A stretch of 64,000 bases of DNA. Source: Eublepharis macularius. Taxonomy: Eukaryota > Chordata > Lepidosauria > Squamata > Eublepharidae. The stretch's first letter is position 1. The number at the start of each line of letters is the position of its first letter. The translations under genes and the position numbers were made by a program. The stretch spans positions 159,272,397 to 159,336,396 of the forward strand of contig NC_072790.1 of the NCBI RefSeq assembly GCF_028583425.1, given 5' to 3'. This document shows positions 45,151 through 57,410 of this stretch, one piece after another. A model generated the notes under the pieces. That model saw only the letters and a list, made by a program, of their open reading frames with translations. It had not been told where the DNA came from and did no database searches.

Positions 45151-46078
45151 TAATGTTTTGCATGAGCAAGAGGATTCATAGTGGTTGACTTCTTGTTCTT
45201 TTTTCTTTTGCTTGTGATTTTAATATAAACTTTTGCTTGTTTTTAATGTATTATGAATAATATATTTATGTATGTTGTAGAATATAGTCTTCATTTTAAA
45301 GGTGCTCCTCTAAGTAATTAAAGAAGTTGTTCAGCTTCATAAGTGTAGTAGTCAGAATTTGCTTGTGTTTTACATAGATGATCTGGCAAGTTTCATAGTT
45401 CTTTAGAGCTGGTGTTTAGTTCATATTAAGAGCCTGCAAAAGGACACTGAATAGTTTTTCCTATTCTGCCTCTGCCCCATGTATTTGATACTATTCCTAA
45501 ATTCCTACTACCATCAAAGTTTCCAAAAGATCACTTTTCCTTTGCCTAAATAAAGTAGTCCTGTTGGGAGTAGGTTGAGGTTCAGAGATAATGTGTAACT
45601 AAGTATGCATGGCCAAGGAGATTTTGAACTTATATTTCTTGAACAGCAATGCCTTATTCTTCCCACAAGATTTCACATGGCGAACAACTGGCAAAACATA
45701 GGAGACTTCCCCCAAAGCAGTTTGTCATTGTGTGGTGCTGCTCTGTTCAAATTTTAAAAGTCAAAACAATCGCTGGATGTGTCTGAAGTTAATCTGAGTC
45801 CAAGCCACAGAATTTGTCTTGCTTCCTCAAACTTTGCTAGACTTGCACATTGACATATTTAGAATATATGTTAGTGATTGCGCTGGTTGTGCTGATAGAA
45901 GCATTTAATTTGGAAGCTTGTTTTTTGGGGGAAATGGGATCAGTTAATTTGCCATACTTGTCTTGTGCCCTGAAATTTAAGTCTTAATAGTACTTGCACA
46001 TTAATTCTCATTTTCCCTCTCTATAGAGAGAAGAGAGGCAACTGGCTAGAAATTTATATATGTTGTTTGTTTATTTAG

Positions 46079-46190
46079 TGCAGAATGAGCAGATACCAGG
46101 CAACTGTGCATAAGTTCTTTGGTGCTTAAAAGACTTCATCTCCTTGCATCTGTAACATTCTTGAGAAGCAGTTTAAGAATTAAGAAAATG
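46079..46190 (+). other. CNST: Candidate CNST exon 2 with start codon at its end
   Basis: A pyrimidine-rich tract and acceptor (TTTGTTTATTTAG, AG at 46077-46078) precede about 112 bp. These end in AAGAAAATG followed by the perfect donor GTAAGTG (46191). Both splice sites are good and the terminal ATG has an A at -3. If this is consortin exon 2, the start codon abuts the junction and the protein begins in the next exon, beyond this window. An upstream ATG at 46085 opens only a 14-codon frame. There is no protein homology to test this. Confidence 0.35.
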
Positions 46191-47305
46191 GTAAGTGAAT
46201 TTTCTAGTTTCAGAGGGATAAGGCACAAGAATATGGTAAGAATTCCAAGTGTTGCTGAACTTTCAATGTTCTGAGTATTGTGGAAATATTGGGTGGTATC
46301 CAAAACAACACAAGTGGAATTCTACTCATGTGATGGGATTTTTCTGCCAATGGGACCCTTCCTGCTGAAGCTTCTTGTTGTTATTGAAAAGTGTATGGAA
46401 GCTGTCATGAAGTATTGAATCTGGGAGCTGAGCCTCTGCTTTATTCTCTGAACTCTCTTCCTCAAAACTCATGGGCATGATGAACACCAAGCAGCTTCAT
46501 CAGCCTCTAGCTTCTCTGCCAAATTGGTCACTGCCCATCGCTGATTCCAGTACATTTTTCCTTTTTATCAGGGGACTTTCCTCATGCCACAAACCTGCCC
46601 CTGTGTGAAGTACATGGGTTCTGTGCCTTGTATTGCTCCCACTTTATTTGTAGACCCTGCTAATCTCTCCCTGTTTCTCAACGTTACTAGCTCTGAAGCC
46701 TGTGCTCACACTGACCTCACTTAGCTTTTCATCTTCAAGTACGTACATTAAGATGCTTAGCATGTCTTTATTTCTTGGGAAGAGCATCCAGAATCATGGA
46801 GTCTGCTTTACTGCCTGATCCTTTAGGGGTTAACTACCCATTTAGGGGGTCATTGAGCCCCCACCCAAGGCAAAGCAAAGCCAAATACATAAACCTATGT
46901 TGCTTAAGACCAGTTTGTCTTGTAAACTGCTATCTTTAAAAAAATGCTAAACCCTATAGTTTTAATTCATGGTGTTATAATTGCCTAGCAGAGAGACTTT
47001 AGAATCACAATAGTTAAAACATGCTATTTATATTTTAAATTGACTTCTTACAGTAAAAGGTAATTCTCTTAGTTCTGTTTTAAGCATTCCCAATACCATT
47101 TATTTAATTGTTTAATGCATCTCTACTGTAGTATATTATTTTGAAAACAAGCTGGAGTTTTACATGTGTTTAAATTTTCCTCATCAAAATCAGTGGGACT
47201 GAAAATAATTAATTTTGTCTGGATCATGTCCTGTGTATATTTTTACACTGCATATTATAGTATATCCACGTTCTTTTTGCCTGACTGTACTGAAGATATA
47301 ATAGA
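46191..47305 (+). other. CNST intron, no feature recognised
   Basis: Ordinary intronic DNA with no repeat family or exon recognised. Confidence 0.4.
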
Positions 47306-47309
47306 AACA

Positions 47310-47566
47310 AGAGCCAGTTTGGTGTAGTGGTTAAGAGTGCGGAACTCTAATCTAGAGAACCAGGTTTGATTCCCCACTCTTCCACTTGAAGGTCAGCTGG
47401 GTGACCTTGGGTCAGTCCCAGCTCTCTTGGAGCTCTCTCACCCACCCACCTCACAGGGTGTTTTGTTGTGGGGATGATAACAAAATACTTTGTAAACCGC
47501 TCTGAGTGAGCATTAAGTTGTCCTGAAGGGTGGTATATAAATCAAATGTTATTATTATTAATGTTA
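47310..47566 (+). repeat. MIR-like tRNA-derived SINE
   Basis: Best-kept copy in the window. A box TTGGTGTAGTGGTTAAGAG, B box GGTTTGATTCC, core GGGTGACCTTGGGTCAG, and tail TAAACCGCTCTGAG, then GGTGGTATATAAATC and TTATTATTATT. Confidence 0.88.
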
Positions 47567-47999
47567 GCAACTGTTCAAAACAGGAAATGCTGCCTTGTAC
47601 TACTTTTAAGTTAAATATTGGATGCAAAGAATATCAGTGTTAGACTCATTTGTATATTCATAGCTAACAGTTTAAACCTGAATTGTGTGTTTGAAAGAGT
47701 ATTTTTTATAGCTAGAAGGGCAGGATCATCACTGTACATTAAGCATTAGATTGAAATCTACATGTGTTCAGAGAAGCGGATAAACATTTTTTTTAAAGAA
47801 AATCTTATCCAGAAGAAAAGTATTTTGGTGTTTGTTGCTGAAAGAAGTAATTTGTTTACTGAACCTTTGTCACAGCTTTCAAGAACATTTTTTTAGCCTT
47901 CAGTTTAATCATTAGGAAATCAGCAAGGATTCCAGCAGTCCATCTTTAAAAATATAATTTTAAAAATGTAACAGGAATTTAAGAGGTAATAGTCAACAA

Positions 48000-48100
48000 G
48001 ATGAAACTGAAGAAAGGAGCTCTGACTGTCAATAACTTACACCCTGAAAATCTTGTTGGTCTCTAAAGTGCCACTGGACTCAAATCGTGCAACTGAAACT
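48000..48100 (+). other. Hammerhead-like repeat, degenerate copy
   Basis: CTGAAGA at 48007, a decayed arm pair (GGAG / CTGTC), then AATAACTTACACCC and the family tail GAAAATCTTGTTGGTCTCTA and GTGCCACTGGACTCAAATC. Confidence 0.45.
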
Positions 48101-48899
48101 CAAGTATTTGCAAGTTAAATATTAAATGCCAACAGAAAACCATGGCATCTTTGGGGGAAAATGAACATGGTTGGTATAAGAGTATGTAAGCACCTGAGCT
48201 ATTACTATGTTTTCATCATAAAGAAATAAAAAATATTCTCAGTGCTATAGAGAGCAAATATACTTACCAAACCAAATATTTTGTCATGTAAGATAATAGC
48301 AGGATTGCCATCTGTTACCCAGACAACTAGATATTCCCCCTTTAAATCTATGGTTGAGACAAGACAAAAGGTAGCCTCCATTGATCTTCCACATCTCCTC
48401 CTGCCCATTCCCTCCACGGTACATGAAGACCTCATCACTGCAACAGCAGGTGAGGGGAGCAGCGTGCTACAGGACTACAGCAAAAATAGGCAGAAAGAGT
48501 CAGCTGCCTTTTCTCCTGCTTTAAAGGGCAGACACCAAAGTAGGAGTTGACAGTTTCCAAAAATAGTGGCCTAATTTTAAAAATAAATTTATAATGTTGA
48601 TCTACATAGCATGTTATATGACTGAAAGTATAACCTACAGCTCTCGGTAGTTTTAAATTAGTTTCTCCTACAGATTATGAAATAGCCAGCTATTCTCTCT
48701 GTGTGTTTTAATTTTTTTCCCCTTGATCCTACATGGGAATTCACATGCGCTCAGTGCTGGCAACCACTGGAAATGGAAATGGCTAGCAGGCTCAAATATA
48801 CCTTCCCTACTCCTCCTGCACGAATTCTCTGCTTCTTTGCATTGTCAGATTTGACCATGGATTATCAGTACATATGCACTAATACTAATTTAAGTTAGC

Positions 48900-50640
48900 T
48901 TTTGACCAAAGTTTGACCCTGGACCCATTCCAATCCAGCTTCCGGCCCGGTCATGGTACAGAGACAGTTCTGGTCGTCCTAACAGATGATTTGCGGTGAC
49001 TCTTGGATCAGGGCGAGTCAACCATGATCTTTTGGCTCACTGCCTCTCCACTGTAGGGATCCGTGGGACAGCCCTGCAATGGCTGAGCTCCTTTTTCCAT
49101 GGTTGGGGACAGAGGGTGGCACTAGGCGAACAGTTGTCTGCCCACTATTCTTTGGTGTGCAGCATTCCTCAGGGGGCAATTCTTTCCCAAAGTTATTTAA
49201 CATCTATATGTGTCCCCTTGCCCAGGTGTTTCGTAGCTTTGGGCTGGTCTGTCACCAGTATGCTGATGACACCCAGCTCTGTCTGTTGATAGGCGGCCAG
49301 TGAGATGTTGCCCTGGACTCTTTGGCCTCGTACCTGGAAGCTGTGGCAGAATGGTTGTGTCAGAGTCACCTGAAGTTGGATCCCCAGAAGACAGGTTCTG
49401 TATGTGGGTTGTGGGGTGATGGAATTGGGAATCTGGCTCCCAGCCCTCAATGGAGTGCAGCTGCACTCAGTGAAAAGCCTGGGTGTGCTCCAGGCTGCCA
49501 CACTTTCGTCCATGATGAAGAACCTGGGTGTGCTCCTGGATGCCACACTTCCTGGATGCCAGTTTTGTGTAGTGGTTAAGAGCACGGGACTCTAATCTGG
49601 AGAACTGGGTTTGATTCCTCACTTCTCCACTTGAAGGCAGCTGGGTGACCTTGGGTCAGTCACAGCTTCTAGCTCTCTCAGCCTCACCCACCTCACAGGG
49701 TGTTTTGTTATGGGGATAATAATCACATACTTTGTAAATCACTCTGAGTGGGTGTTAAGTCATCCTGAAGGGTGGTATATAAATCAAACATTATTATTCT
49801 ATGGAGGCCCAGATTTGCATTTGCCAGCTGTTGCCAGATCTGCATTTTTTCATCTTCGGCAGGTCAGGCAATTGGTGCCCTATCTTTTGCCCGAGGACCT
49901 AGCTTCAGTAATCCATGCAACAGTCACTTCTAGACTGGACTACTGCAACTCATTCTACTCTGGGCCACCTTTGGGCTTCACCCAGAAGTTACGGCTAGTT
50001 CAGAATGCAGCAGCATGCATCCTTACAGGGACTCCGTTTAGGGTGCACATCTGTCCTATGTTGTGCCAGCTGCACTGGCTCACAGATCCAGTTCAAGGTA
50101 CTGGTTTTAGTATTTAAAGCCCTCCACAGACTGGGACCTACATACCTATGGGACTGCCTCTCCCATTATGTTCTCCACAGGGACTTGCACTCTGCGGACA
50201 AGCAACTTCTGGTCGTCCCTAGCGCGAGGGACATTTGGCTGGCTTTAACTAGGGTCAGGGCTTTTTCTGCCCTGGCCACAGCCTGGTGGAATGCCCTCCT
50301 AGTGGAGATCTGGGCCATATGGGACCTTTTACAGTTCCACAGGATCTACAAGACGGAGATGTTCCACTGGGCCTTTGACTAGGGGCCAGCTTTTGTCTCC
50401 CCCTTCTGACCGCTTTTGCAGCCGCCCTGGAGTTACATCATGGTGGTGCCCGTGGTTTATGGTGATTTTGCAGTAGCCTGATTTGTCTAGTGGCACCTGA
50501 ATTTTATGCTATTTGGATTAATGTGTTAGTAATGTTTTTATTGTATTTCAAGGGTATATTTTGTTGGAAGCCGCCCTGACCTGTTTGTGGGAAGGGCAGG
50601 GTATAAGTTGAATAAAATGAAATAAATAAATAAATATGTT
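48900..50640 (+). mobile_element. CR1-type LINE, 3' part, interrupted by a SINE
   Basis: Frames encode the end of the reverse transcriptase (PQGAILSQ, then YADDTQLCL with the catalytic YADD at about 49259) and the C-terminal domain (TSRLDYCNSFYSGP, LRLVQNAAACILTG, AFSALATAWWNALL). The stop is at about 50380. The 3' UTR ends AAGCCGCCCTGACC, GGGCAGGGTATAAG and ATAAATAAATAAAT. The SINE at 49556-49798 interrupts it. Several frameshifts and stops make it inactive, and the endonuclease half is missing. Confidence 0.85.
49556..49798 (+). repeat. MIR-like SINE inserted in the CR1 LINE
   Basis: Full SINE from TGCCAGTTTTGTGTAGTGG (A box) through GGTTTGATTCC (B box) to GGTGGTATATAAATC and ATTATTATTC. 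LINE coding sequence lies on both sides (KTGSVCGLW before, FHLRQVRQLVPYLLPEDLAS after), so the SINE is the younger insertion. Confidence 0.85.
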
Positions 50641-50644
50641 TGAA

Positions 50645-51636
50645 ACCAGGATTTGAATATTACTCTGTGTTAGCGGATACACAATTTACACATTGAACAG
50701 AATTGATAACTTATTTTCTGCACTGAAGGATGGTTAGGATCAGGTGTTTTTCAAGGGGGGTGGAGAGAGAAAGGAGGAGTGTAATAAAGTAGGGATTTTC
50801 AGCATGTTCTACTGTGGAGAGAGAGCAGGCAGATGATATGTAGAGAGGCTATATTAAAGAGATTGAAAGTATGCTCACTATCAGACAATGAGATTGTACA
50901 TAATGCAATAATCTCATGATGAGAGAAACCACTAACAGAGCTGCACTGTGAGGCAGCTGCGCTAAGTAGCAATTCTCTCTATTGAAAAGTGGAGATGGAA
51001 AGAGCATTAGTATCCCAAAATAATCTTCTTCCTCAACCTCTTTCACCCCATGTGTAAAAAAACCCAGAGAAACCGTTCTTAACTTTTTTTCATAAAGATG
51101 TTCTTGCTGCTTTTATAAATGCACGTACAACGGGAAAATGGCCATCATTTGAGTATTTGTTGTTGTAGATTGCACTGGGTGCAGACCTTTGGGGTTTGGG
51201 AGTGTACTAGATATTTTCTCCGCTCTTGAAAAAGTGGATGTTATGAAATGGGTAGAGTGAGCTGGCTTTCTGTTGGTTGGGGGTGGGTGGGTTGTGCCCT
51301 CAGTTTGTAATATCTGACCTGTAGAAAGAAATACAAAAAGGACATTAGAAAATCATTACAGAGACTGTTACACTTACCTGCAAATAATGATGTCTGTCAC
51401 TTTAAGACTTCACTCCAGCCACTGCAAGAGAAGGAGAGAAAGAAGATACGAGATAATGAATTGTTTTTGTATTGGACTTTTGGAATAATGGCCACCTTTT
51501 TATGCCTATAAATATGTATCTGTGGTTCTGATATTTATGGCAGTGTTTGCATTGATGTAATTTTGTAATCATTGGATGAATTGGAGGGAGTTGAATATAT
51601 GTTGTGATGATTGTAATTTATGTATAGGACTTTGTA
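50645..51636. other. CNST intron, no feature recognised
   Basis: Unassigned intronic sequence; nothing coding or repetitive was identified. Confidence 0.4.
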
Positions 51637-51641
51637 GATAT

Positions 51642-52067
51642 TGTCAGACTATGGAATCCCAGTTATCTAGACTTAGTCTCCCCCCTTCTGCAAGAAGCAC
51701 AAAGTTTCTTGATTCCAAAAGGTTTATTGAAAGACAATGCTCAGGATACAGGTAGCCATATTCCAAGGGCTAGAAAAGCCTTGGCTGAATGAAAGCTTTG
51801 TTGAGAATGACACACAAAATGAAAGTAACAATACTTCAGACACCCATTCCCAGCCTCCCCCCTTAGTCCTGTCTAGAGAGCCTGGGAAGGCGAGGATGTC
51901 AAGGTCGGCCGGAACGGGTTGATAAGAGAATTCTTCATTCCCATGGATATAGGCGGCCTGGACAGCACCTGGGCCTGGAGGGAGAGAACTAAACAGCTAC
52001 AGATTATAATATGAGAACATGGCGTAGCTATGGCTCGAGAACTGAACAGCAAACTGGCACTCTGACA
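51642..52067 (-). mobile_element. Solo LTR (426 bp)
   Basis: The ends are TGTCAG and CTGACA, and a perfect 5-bp duplication GATAT flanks it (51637-51641 and 52068-52072). These are the marks of an LTR left after recombination between two LTRs. AATAAA on the minus strand near 51726 and a TATTATAA-like box near 52006 suggest minus-strand orientation. The family is not known to me; it differs from the gypsy fossil at 11-16 kb. No internal genes remain. Confidence 0.75.
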
Positions 52068-52079
52068 GATATGTTTGTA

Positions 52080-53030
52080 TGAGATTTTGTATGAGATATT
52101 AATTCACTATCAGCACTTGTCACTTTATAAAAACATACAAGTGATTCTATATACATTTTTGCATATTTTCCTCCTGTGCTGATTGCTGTGCTTTTATAAA
52201 TGCAGCATTGAATTTCAAGTCTTGAAAGCAACACAATTACTGTAATTCACCTGTTTCTCTGCACAATTATTGTGCAGTCTAGAATAAATGTATACTTTAT
52301 TGGCCTAATCCTACTTAGAAACCTGAAAAATACTGTTTTAATTTTGACATTTTTGGAAGCGTTTATCTATTTTTACCATAAGACATCTCTTCTAGGTGAT
52401 ATAAATCCTACTTCATGGACTTGCAAATGATATATTTTACAAGTGGGGACCTGCAAGACTTGCTTGCTGTTCCTCAACTGTGCTGCTCCTGCAGGCCTAG
52501 CTGATGAAGCAGAAGTACTCAGGCTACAACTCTTCCCCTCCCACAGCAAACTTGCAGGAAAAGGGAATCTCGCTTCCCCCAATGCTTCTCTGCCCTTCCC
52601 TTGCTACCCTGCTGCTCCATCTGTCCCCCCACCACCACCATTTTGCAGAGAGTGGTGGGAGGGGGGGCAGTGGTTGCTTCTGCCTTTTCCCTTGTATTCG
52701 GGCTTAAGCAGTGTCATCCTTCTCCAGCACTTCATAGTGAGAGGATGGATGCTGTACTTGCATAGATAATGTTCGGCAGGGGTGGGGTTATCACCTCTTT
52801 AATTTTTTAAAGATTTCATATTGTTCTGTAAACTCTCCAAGTTTGTAGAAAATTTTTCCCTTTCTGCATGGCCCTGCCTCACAGTTATAATTATCCACAG
52901 ATGGCACCATATTGAGAATTAAAGGTAATGCTAATGTAAAAGTTCCCATTATTGAACAAAAGAACTTCAGAGAGAGTCTCCAGAATGAAACTGATGAATT
53001 AAAAGAGCATGGTTTCCATCCAATAGCACC
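52080..53030. other. CNST intron, no feature recognised
   Basis: A C-rich patch at 52500-52700 gives open frames in two phases. No domain or splice signals support coding. Confidence 0.4.
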
Positions 53031-53031
53031 T

Positions 53032-53130
53032 TATCTGGTGAAGGGAGTTTACCTCTTGAAAGTTTATACCCTGGACATCTTGTTGGTCTGAAATCTGCAG
53101 CAGACCAACACAGCTGTCCACCTGAAACAA
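53032..53130 (+). other. Hammerhead-like motif repeat
   Basis: CTGGTGA, an extra A, arm GGGAG, loop TTTAC, arm CTCTT, then GAAAGTTTATACCC and the family tail ATCTTGTTGGTCTG and GCAGACCAACACAGCTGTCC. The arms still pair through two G-U wobbles. Confidence 0.5.
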
Positions 53131-53134
53131 TCTT

Positions 53135-55165
53135 GGTGAATTAAGAGTTTATCAAGTGGTTTGACATAATCTCTTCCTGCTGCCTGTGTCCTTCCCTGCC
53201 TCCCCTTTTCATTAGCCTAATCTGAATTCAGTGAATGAGAATATAAATTTAGTTTTGGTACATTCAGATCCATAATCAGATTATCATCTTGTGTTTTGCA
53301 TGAATAGAATAGAAATCTTTCAGTGAGAAATGGCAGATCTCTGAGAGCAAGGTACTCCTAGGATCAGCTGCTTTGCTGCAATTGTATATGCCATTTCAGT
53401 TCTGCTGATAACCACAACAAATTTATCAGGCAACACCCATGTAGGTATTTGTGACAGGGTAGGGTGAACAGTGCATTCAGCAAGATGCTGCTCACCTGGC
53501 TGGAAGTATTACTTTTTCTTCACTAATTGCAAGGTTAAGATGGAACTCTGCAAACATATTTGAGAAGGTAATATGGAAGGAGGAAGATAAGTCGTATAGC
53601 TTCAGTAAAGTGGGTGGTACAAGAACTAACAAGTATATATTGGATGTTAACTTCAGTTAGAAGTTCTGGTATAACATTCTGCAATAATTTAGTTGTGTAA
53701 ATTATGTAAGACATATTTTTATTTGTATTGTGTCTTTTCAATGGAACGATAAAAGCTAGTAAACACAAGTGGAACAGATCAATGTAAAATGATTACAGTA
53801 AACTTTGGAATCATAGCCAACTGATAGAAACACCAGTACCTGATATATTATCTTCTTCTTTGGTTGTCAGTTGGTAGAAATGTGATTTTCTTTTTGAAGT
53901 TGATTGCTTGCCAGTCTTATAGCAGTCTTGTCCATCATTTTTGTTCTTCTGCAGCAATTTTATTTTAATTGTATACAAATCTCAAATATATTGCTTCATT
54001 CATAAAATGAACCCTAATACATGTCTCTTAAATAAAATTATTTTTCTTGAAAATTGATTCATGTTATACTGATAGATCAGTTTGTTCAAAAAAATTATCT
54101 GCTTTTCCATAACTCAGATATAATTTGTCAATTTAACTATTGTTGCCAGATCCCATTCTTGAAATAGCCACAGTATTAGAAATCCTGTTGAGCTGCCAGT
54201 AAGCTGCTCACACCTACCTTGCAGCTACTGCCATATGAAATAACTCTTCCTGGCAGACCACAATTCTGTAATTTGTCTTCTGTGATGGAGTAATGTTGTA
54301 TTCTATGCACAGCACTGAACAAAATGGGCAGTTTGCCGCATTCTTCACTCTGAAGTAACAGGTTCAGTCAGTAAATTAATAGAAGTCTTTTTGCTTCAGT
54401 ATCGGAGGGTGCACCTTCAGGAAAATTAAACTCCTGTTTCTTGACAGAAAGAGAGGTGTTCCATCATCTTAGCCACAGATGTTCACTTGTTTAAGTGCAG
54501 TCCTACATGATTATCTTTTTTCAAGGCAGTCATTTAAGTATTTCTGCTTCATTTTCCTCCATTGTGGAAAAGGATTGGAAAGCTTTTGCTTGCTTCTCAT
54601 GGATGTTGTGATGCTTAATGTTTTCAAAGTACATCTCAGATGGGTAATTTATGTAAGTGCTAAATGTTGGGGCTTGTGGGACAATTTTCCTAATTATATG
54701 AAGGCCTTTTCTTTGGCTTGGCATTTTGTTAAATACCAGGTTTTCAGTTTGTGGGAGGAGAAGGGTACTCTGGATAATCTGTACCTTTTACAAAATGTGC
54801 ATCTGCATATTTCTGAGTCTTTGAGAAGAGCTTTTACTTGAATTAACTGCTTTACTTTTCAAGAGAGGAATCTTCTCATGCTTTCAAAAGATGGTGATTA
54901 TATTTCACAACTGTGAAATGCTATCTCTTTGGAATTAGAGTGCCAGAACTAGAAAAACAGTTCAGTTTACTCTGACCTCCTTTGACTCCAGAAGAGCAGC
55001 TAATTGACTTTTTGAATTCTCCCTGTTGGCTCTTCATTTTGGGTCAGCTTCATTTTGGGAATGGAAGGCACTTCAACTTATACATGGGGGAGGGGCTACA
55101 ATTGTCACCAATTTCCCTTCCCCACCTGCAGCAGCCCCCATGTCAATCTCAAGGGAACTACTTTT
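53135..55165. other. CNST intron, no feature recognised
   Basis: AT-rich intron. The 120-codon frame at 54479-54841 has no domain, lies in no conserved context and is most likely chance. Confidence 0.4.
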
Positions 55166-55172
55166 CAGGAGG

Positions 55173-55388
55173 CTGTAAGTTGCCAAGCTCCAGGTGGGGC
55201 CAGGACATCTCCCAGAATTACAGCAGATTTCCAGACTACAAAGAACCCCTAGATAAGAATGCCTGCTTTGGAGGGTTGACTCCATGGCATTACACTTTGC
55301 TGAGGTCTCTCCTGTCCCCATACACCACAGTCCCCAGGCTCCATCCCAAAATCTCCAGGGATTTTCCAAGCTGAAGTTGACAACACTA
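55173..55388. mobile_element. Non-autonomous hAT element (TAGGGTTGCC family)
   Basis: Left end TAAGTTGCCAAGCTCCAGG, right end AAGTTGACAACACTA, with the usual CATCTCCCAGAATTACAGC and ATCTCCAGGGATTTTCC segments. Both ends are present but no matching 8-bp target duplication was found. Confidence 0.7.
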
Positions 55389-55744
55389 CACAGGGGCAGC
55401 AGTTGGGGGGAAGACAAATTCTACTTGTAGTTCTAAGGGTTCTCTTTCCAGTTAGCTGAAATAATTATCTTAAATGATTACAAGAAGCATCGAATACCGA
55501 TTTGAAGCAGGTAATGAGTGACCTGAATTACAGAATTTTGAATTTGAGACAGTAATTCACTTAATATAGAAAGTAAAATTATAAAATGTTATTATGTGTG
55601 ATCAAGTTGCTTTCAACGTATGGCAACCTTATGAACTAATGACCTTCAAAACAGCCTATCATTAACTGCCTTGCTCAGGTCTTTGCAAACTAGAAGCCAT
55701 AGTTTCCTTTGTTGATTCCAGCCATCTCATTTTGGGTTCTTCGT

Positions 55745-55887
55745 TGGTAAGTGTCTTCATTGTAAAATTTTGAGCATCATGTTGCTTGCATGGTAAATTA
55801 ATGTGATGGCCCAGTACTTGCTGTAATCTTTGACATCTTGTTTTTTGGAACTGGAATATACATTTAGCATTTCCCATCTGTGGGCCA
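55745..55887 (-). repeat. Duplicated BovB segment, displaced copy
   Basis: A 143-bp near-identical copy (about two differences) of 56542-56684. On the minus strand both read SSSKKQDVKDYSKYW, then TLIYHASNMMLKILQ, corresponding to the BovB IPKKGDxKDCSNYRxIALIS region. This copy sits out of place inside the C-terminal domain. Confidence 0.85.
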
Positions 55888-56541
55888 GCAGGAAAAGGTT
55901 CCTGCTGCCTTCCACTTTTCCTAGCATTATTGTCTTTTCCAGTGAGTCTTGACTTCTCATGATGTGTCATGTACAATAGCCTCTGTTTTGTCATTTTAGC
56001 TTCTAGGGAAAATTCAAACTTGATTGGATCTAGAACCCACTCATTTGTCTTTTTGGCCATCTGTGGTATCCATAAAACTTCTCCAACACCACATTTCAAA
56101 TGAATTGATTTTCTGCCTGTCGGCTTCCTTCACTGTCTAACTTTTCCATCCATACATAGTAATGGAGAGTACATAGTGTGGGTTATCTTGATCCACAAAA
56201 AGACACCTCTCTCCTTAAGGATCCTATCTAGTTCCTTCATGGTTGCTCTTCCAAGTCTAAGTCTCCTGATTTCTTGATTGTAGCTTCCCCTTTGGTTGAC
56301 GACTGAACCGAGGAATAGAAAATCTTTAAAAATGTCTTCATTGTTAACCTTAAAATGGCATGATTCTTCAGTAGTCATTATTTCTGTCTTCTTGATGTTC
56401 AACTGTAATCCTCCTTTGGCACTTTCCCCTTTAACATTCATCAGTAGTCATTTCAAGTCTTCAGTATTTTCTGCCAGTAATGATCTCTAGCGCCTCTTCC
56501 TTTTCTGAATCCAGCTTTCACACCTTTTTTTGTTTCATATA

Positions 56542-56684
56542 TGGTAAGTGTCTTCGTTGTAAAATTTTGAGCATCATGTTGCTTGCATGGTAAATTAATG
56601 TGATGACCCAGTACTTGCTGTAATCTTTGACATCTTGTTTTTTGGAACTGGAATATACATTTAGCATTTCCCATCTGTGGGCCA
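56542..56684 (-). repeat. Duplicated BovB segment, copy in native position
   Basis: Followed on the minus strand by KAGFRKGRGARD, as in intact BovB, so this is the original location. Its partner is 55745-55887. Confidence 0.85.
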
Positions 56685-56829
56685 TTATTTTTACAAATAG
56701 ACAAATTGCAGTTGTCACTTTTTTCTCTTCTTGCATTACATATTCCCATTTGAATCTGCAATATTGTGGGCATAGTTTTTTTAACTGAGATTCTCAGATT
56801 TTGAAGAGAAATCGCAGGAACCAAACATT

Positions 56830-57405
56830 TTTCTGTTTAGACATTTTCTGTTTTATCAAATATCTGCTATCTCACTTTGAATCTTACATTTTAAAAGAAA
56901 TAAAGTACTTGGACAAGATGTGTTTTATATCTTGGCTATCCTCTTGAGAGAGAAAGAGGCTTTCTGAGCCCTTAGTACGGCTGTTTGAGTTCAGTGTATA
57001 TGTTAAACTTCATAGACAACCTAATGGCTTGGCATGCCTTCTAGAGTTATATGCTTTCCCCAGCTCACTGATCTAAAATGTAGTCCTGATCCTGTTGGGG
57101 TGATCACATTCCAGTGAATGTTACCTCCCTGGACAGAGTATATAATTATCCTATTACACTTCAAAGTGCCATCTTCATTAACTACATTGCTCACTTCTCA
57201 AGAATACTTCCTGCAAGGCGTGGACCTTCATGACAGTTGATGACCACTAGTATTCTATGAAATAATACTATTTGATTAGATGACTCAGCTGGGTGACTAA
57301 ATTGTTTCAGTTTATTGTGTGTTCCCAAGAACTTTAGTAAATAGGAGGATAATGGATTTTGAGATGATCGTTTGGGAGAACTGAAATGTTGATAGAGAAA
57401 CATAC
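56830..57405. other. CNST intron, no feature recognised
   Basis: AT-rich spacer between the BovB remnant and the GC-rich block. Confidence 0.4.
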
Positions 57406-57410
57406 ACAGG

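Larger units (their letters stand above)
55585..56800 (-). mobile_element. BovB LINE remnant with internal duplication
   Basis: Minus-strand frames match BovB: KAGFRKGRGARDHYWQ, then KGGLQLNIKKTEIMTTEE, RRLRLGRATMKELDRIL and PKMRWLESTKETMASSLQ. The 3' end is near 55585 (TTGATCACACATAATAAC). It is heavily mutated and has lost most of the RT core. A 143-bp segment from its own RT-proximal region recurs in the C-terminal region. Confidence 0.8.

Noticed and set aside
47310-47370. tRNA gene from A and B boxes
   Set aside because: The head cannot form a full cloverleaf and is followed by a SINE body and tail; the same holds for the copies at 24134, 44130 and 49556.
54479-54841. A 120-codon frame in the right intron
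   Set aside because: No domain, no good splice context and ordinary intronic composition; chance is the best explanation.
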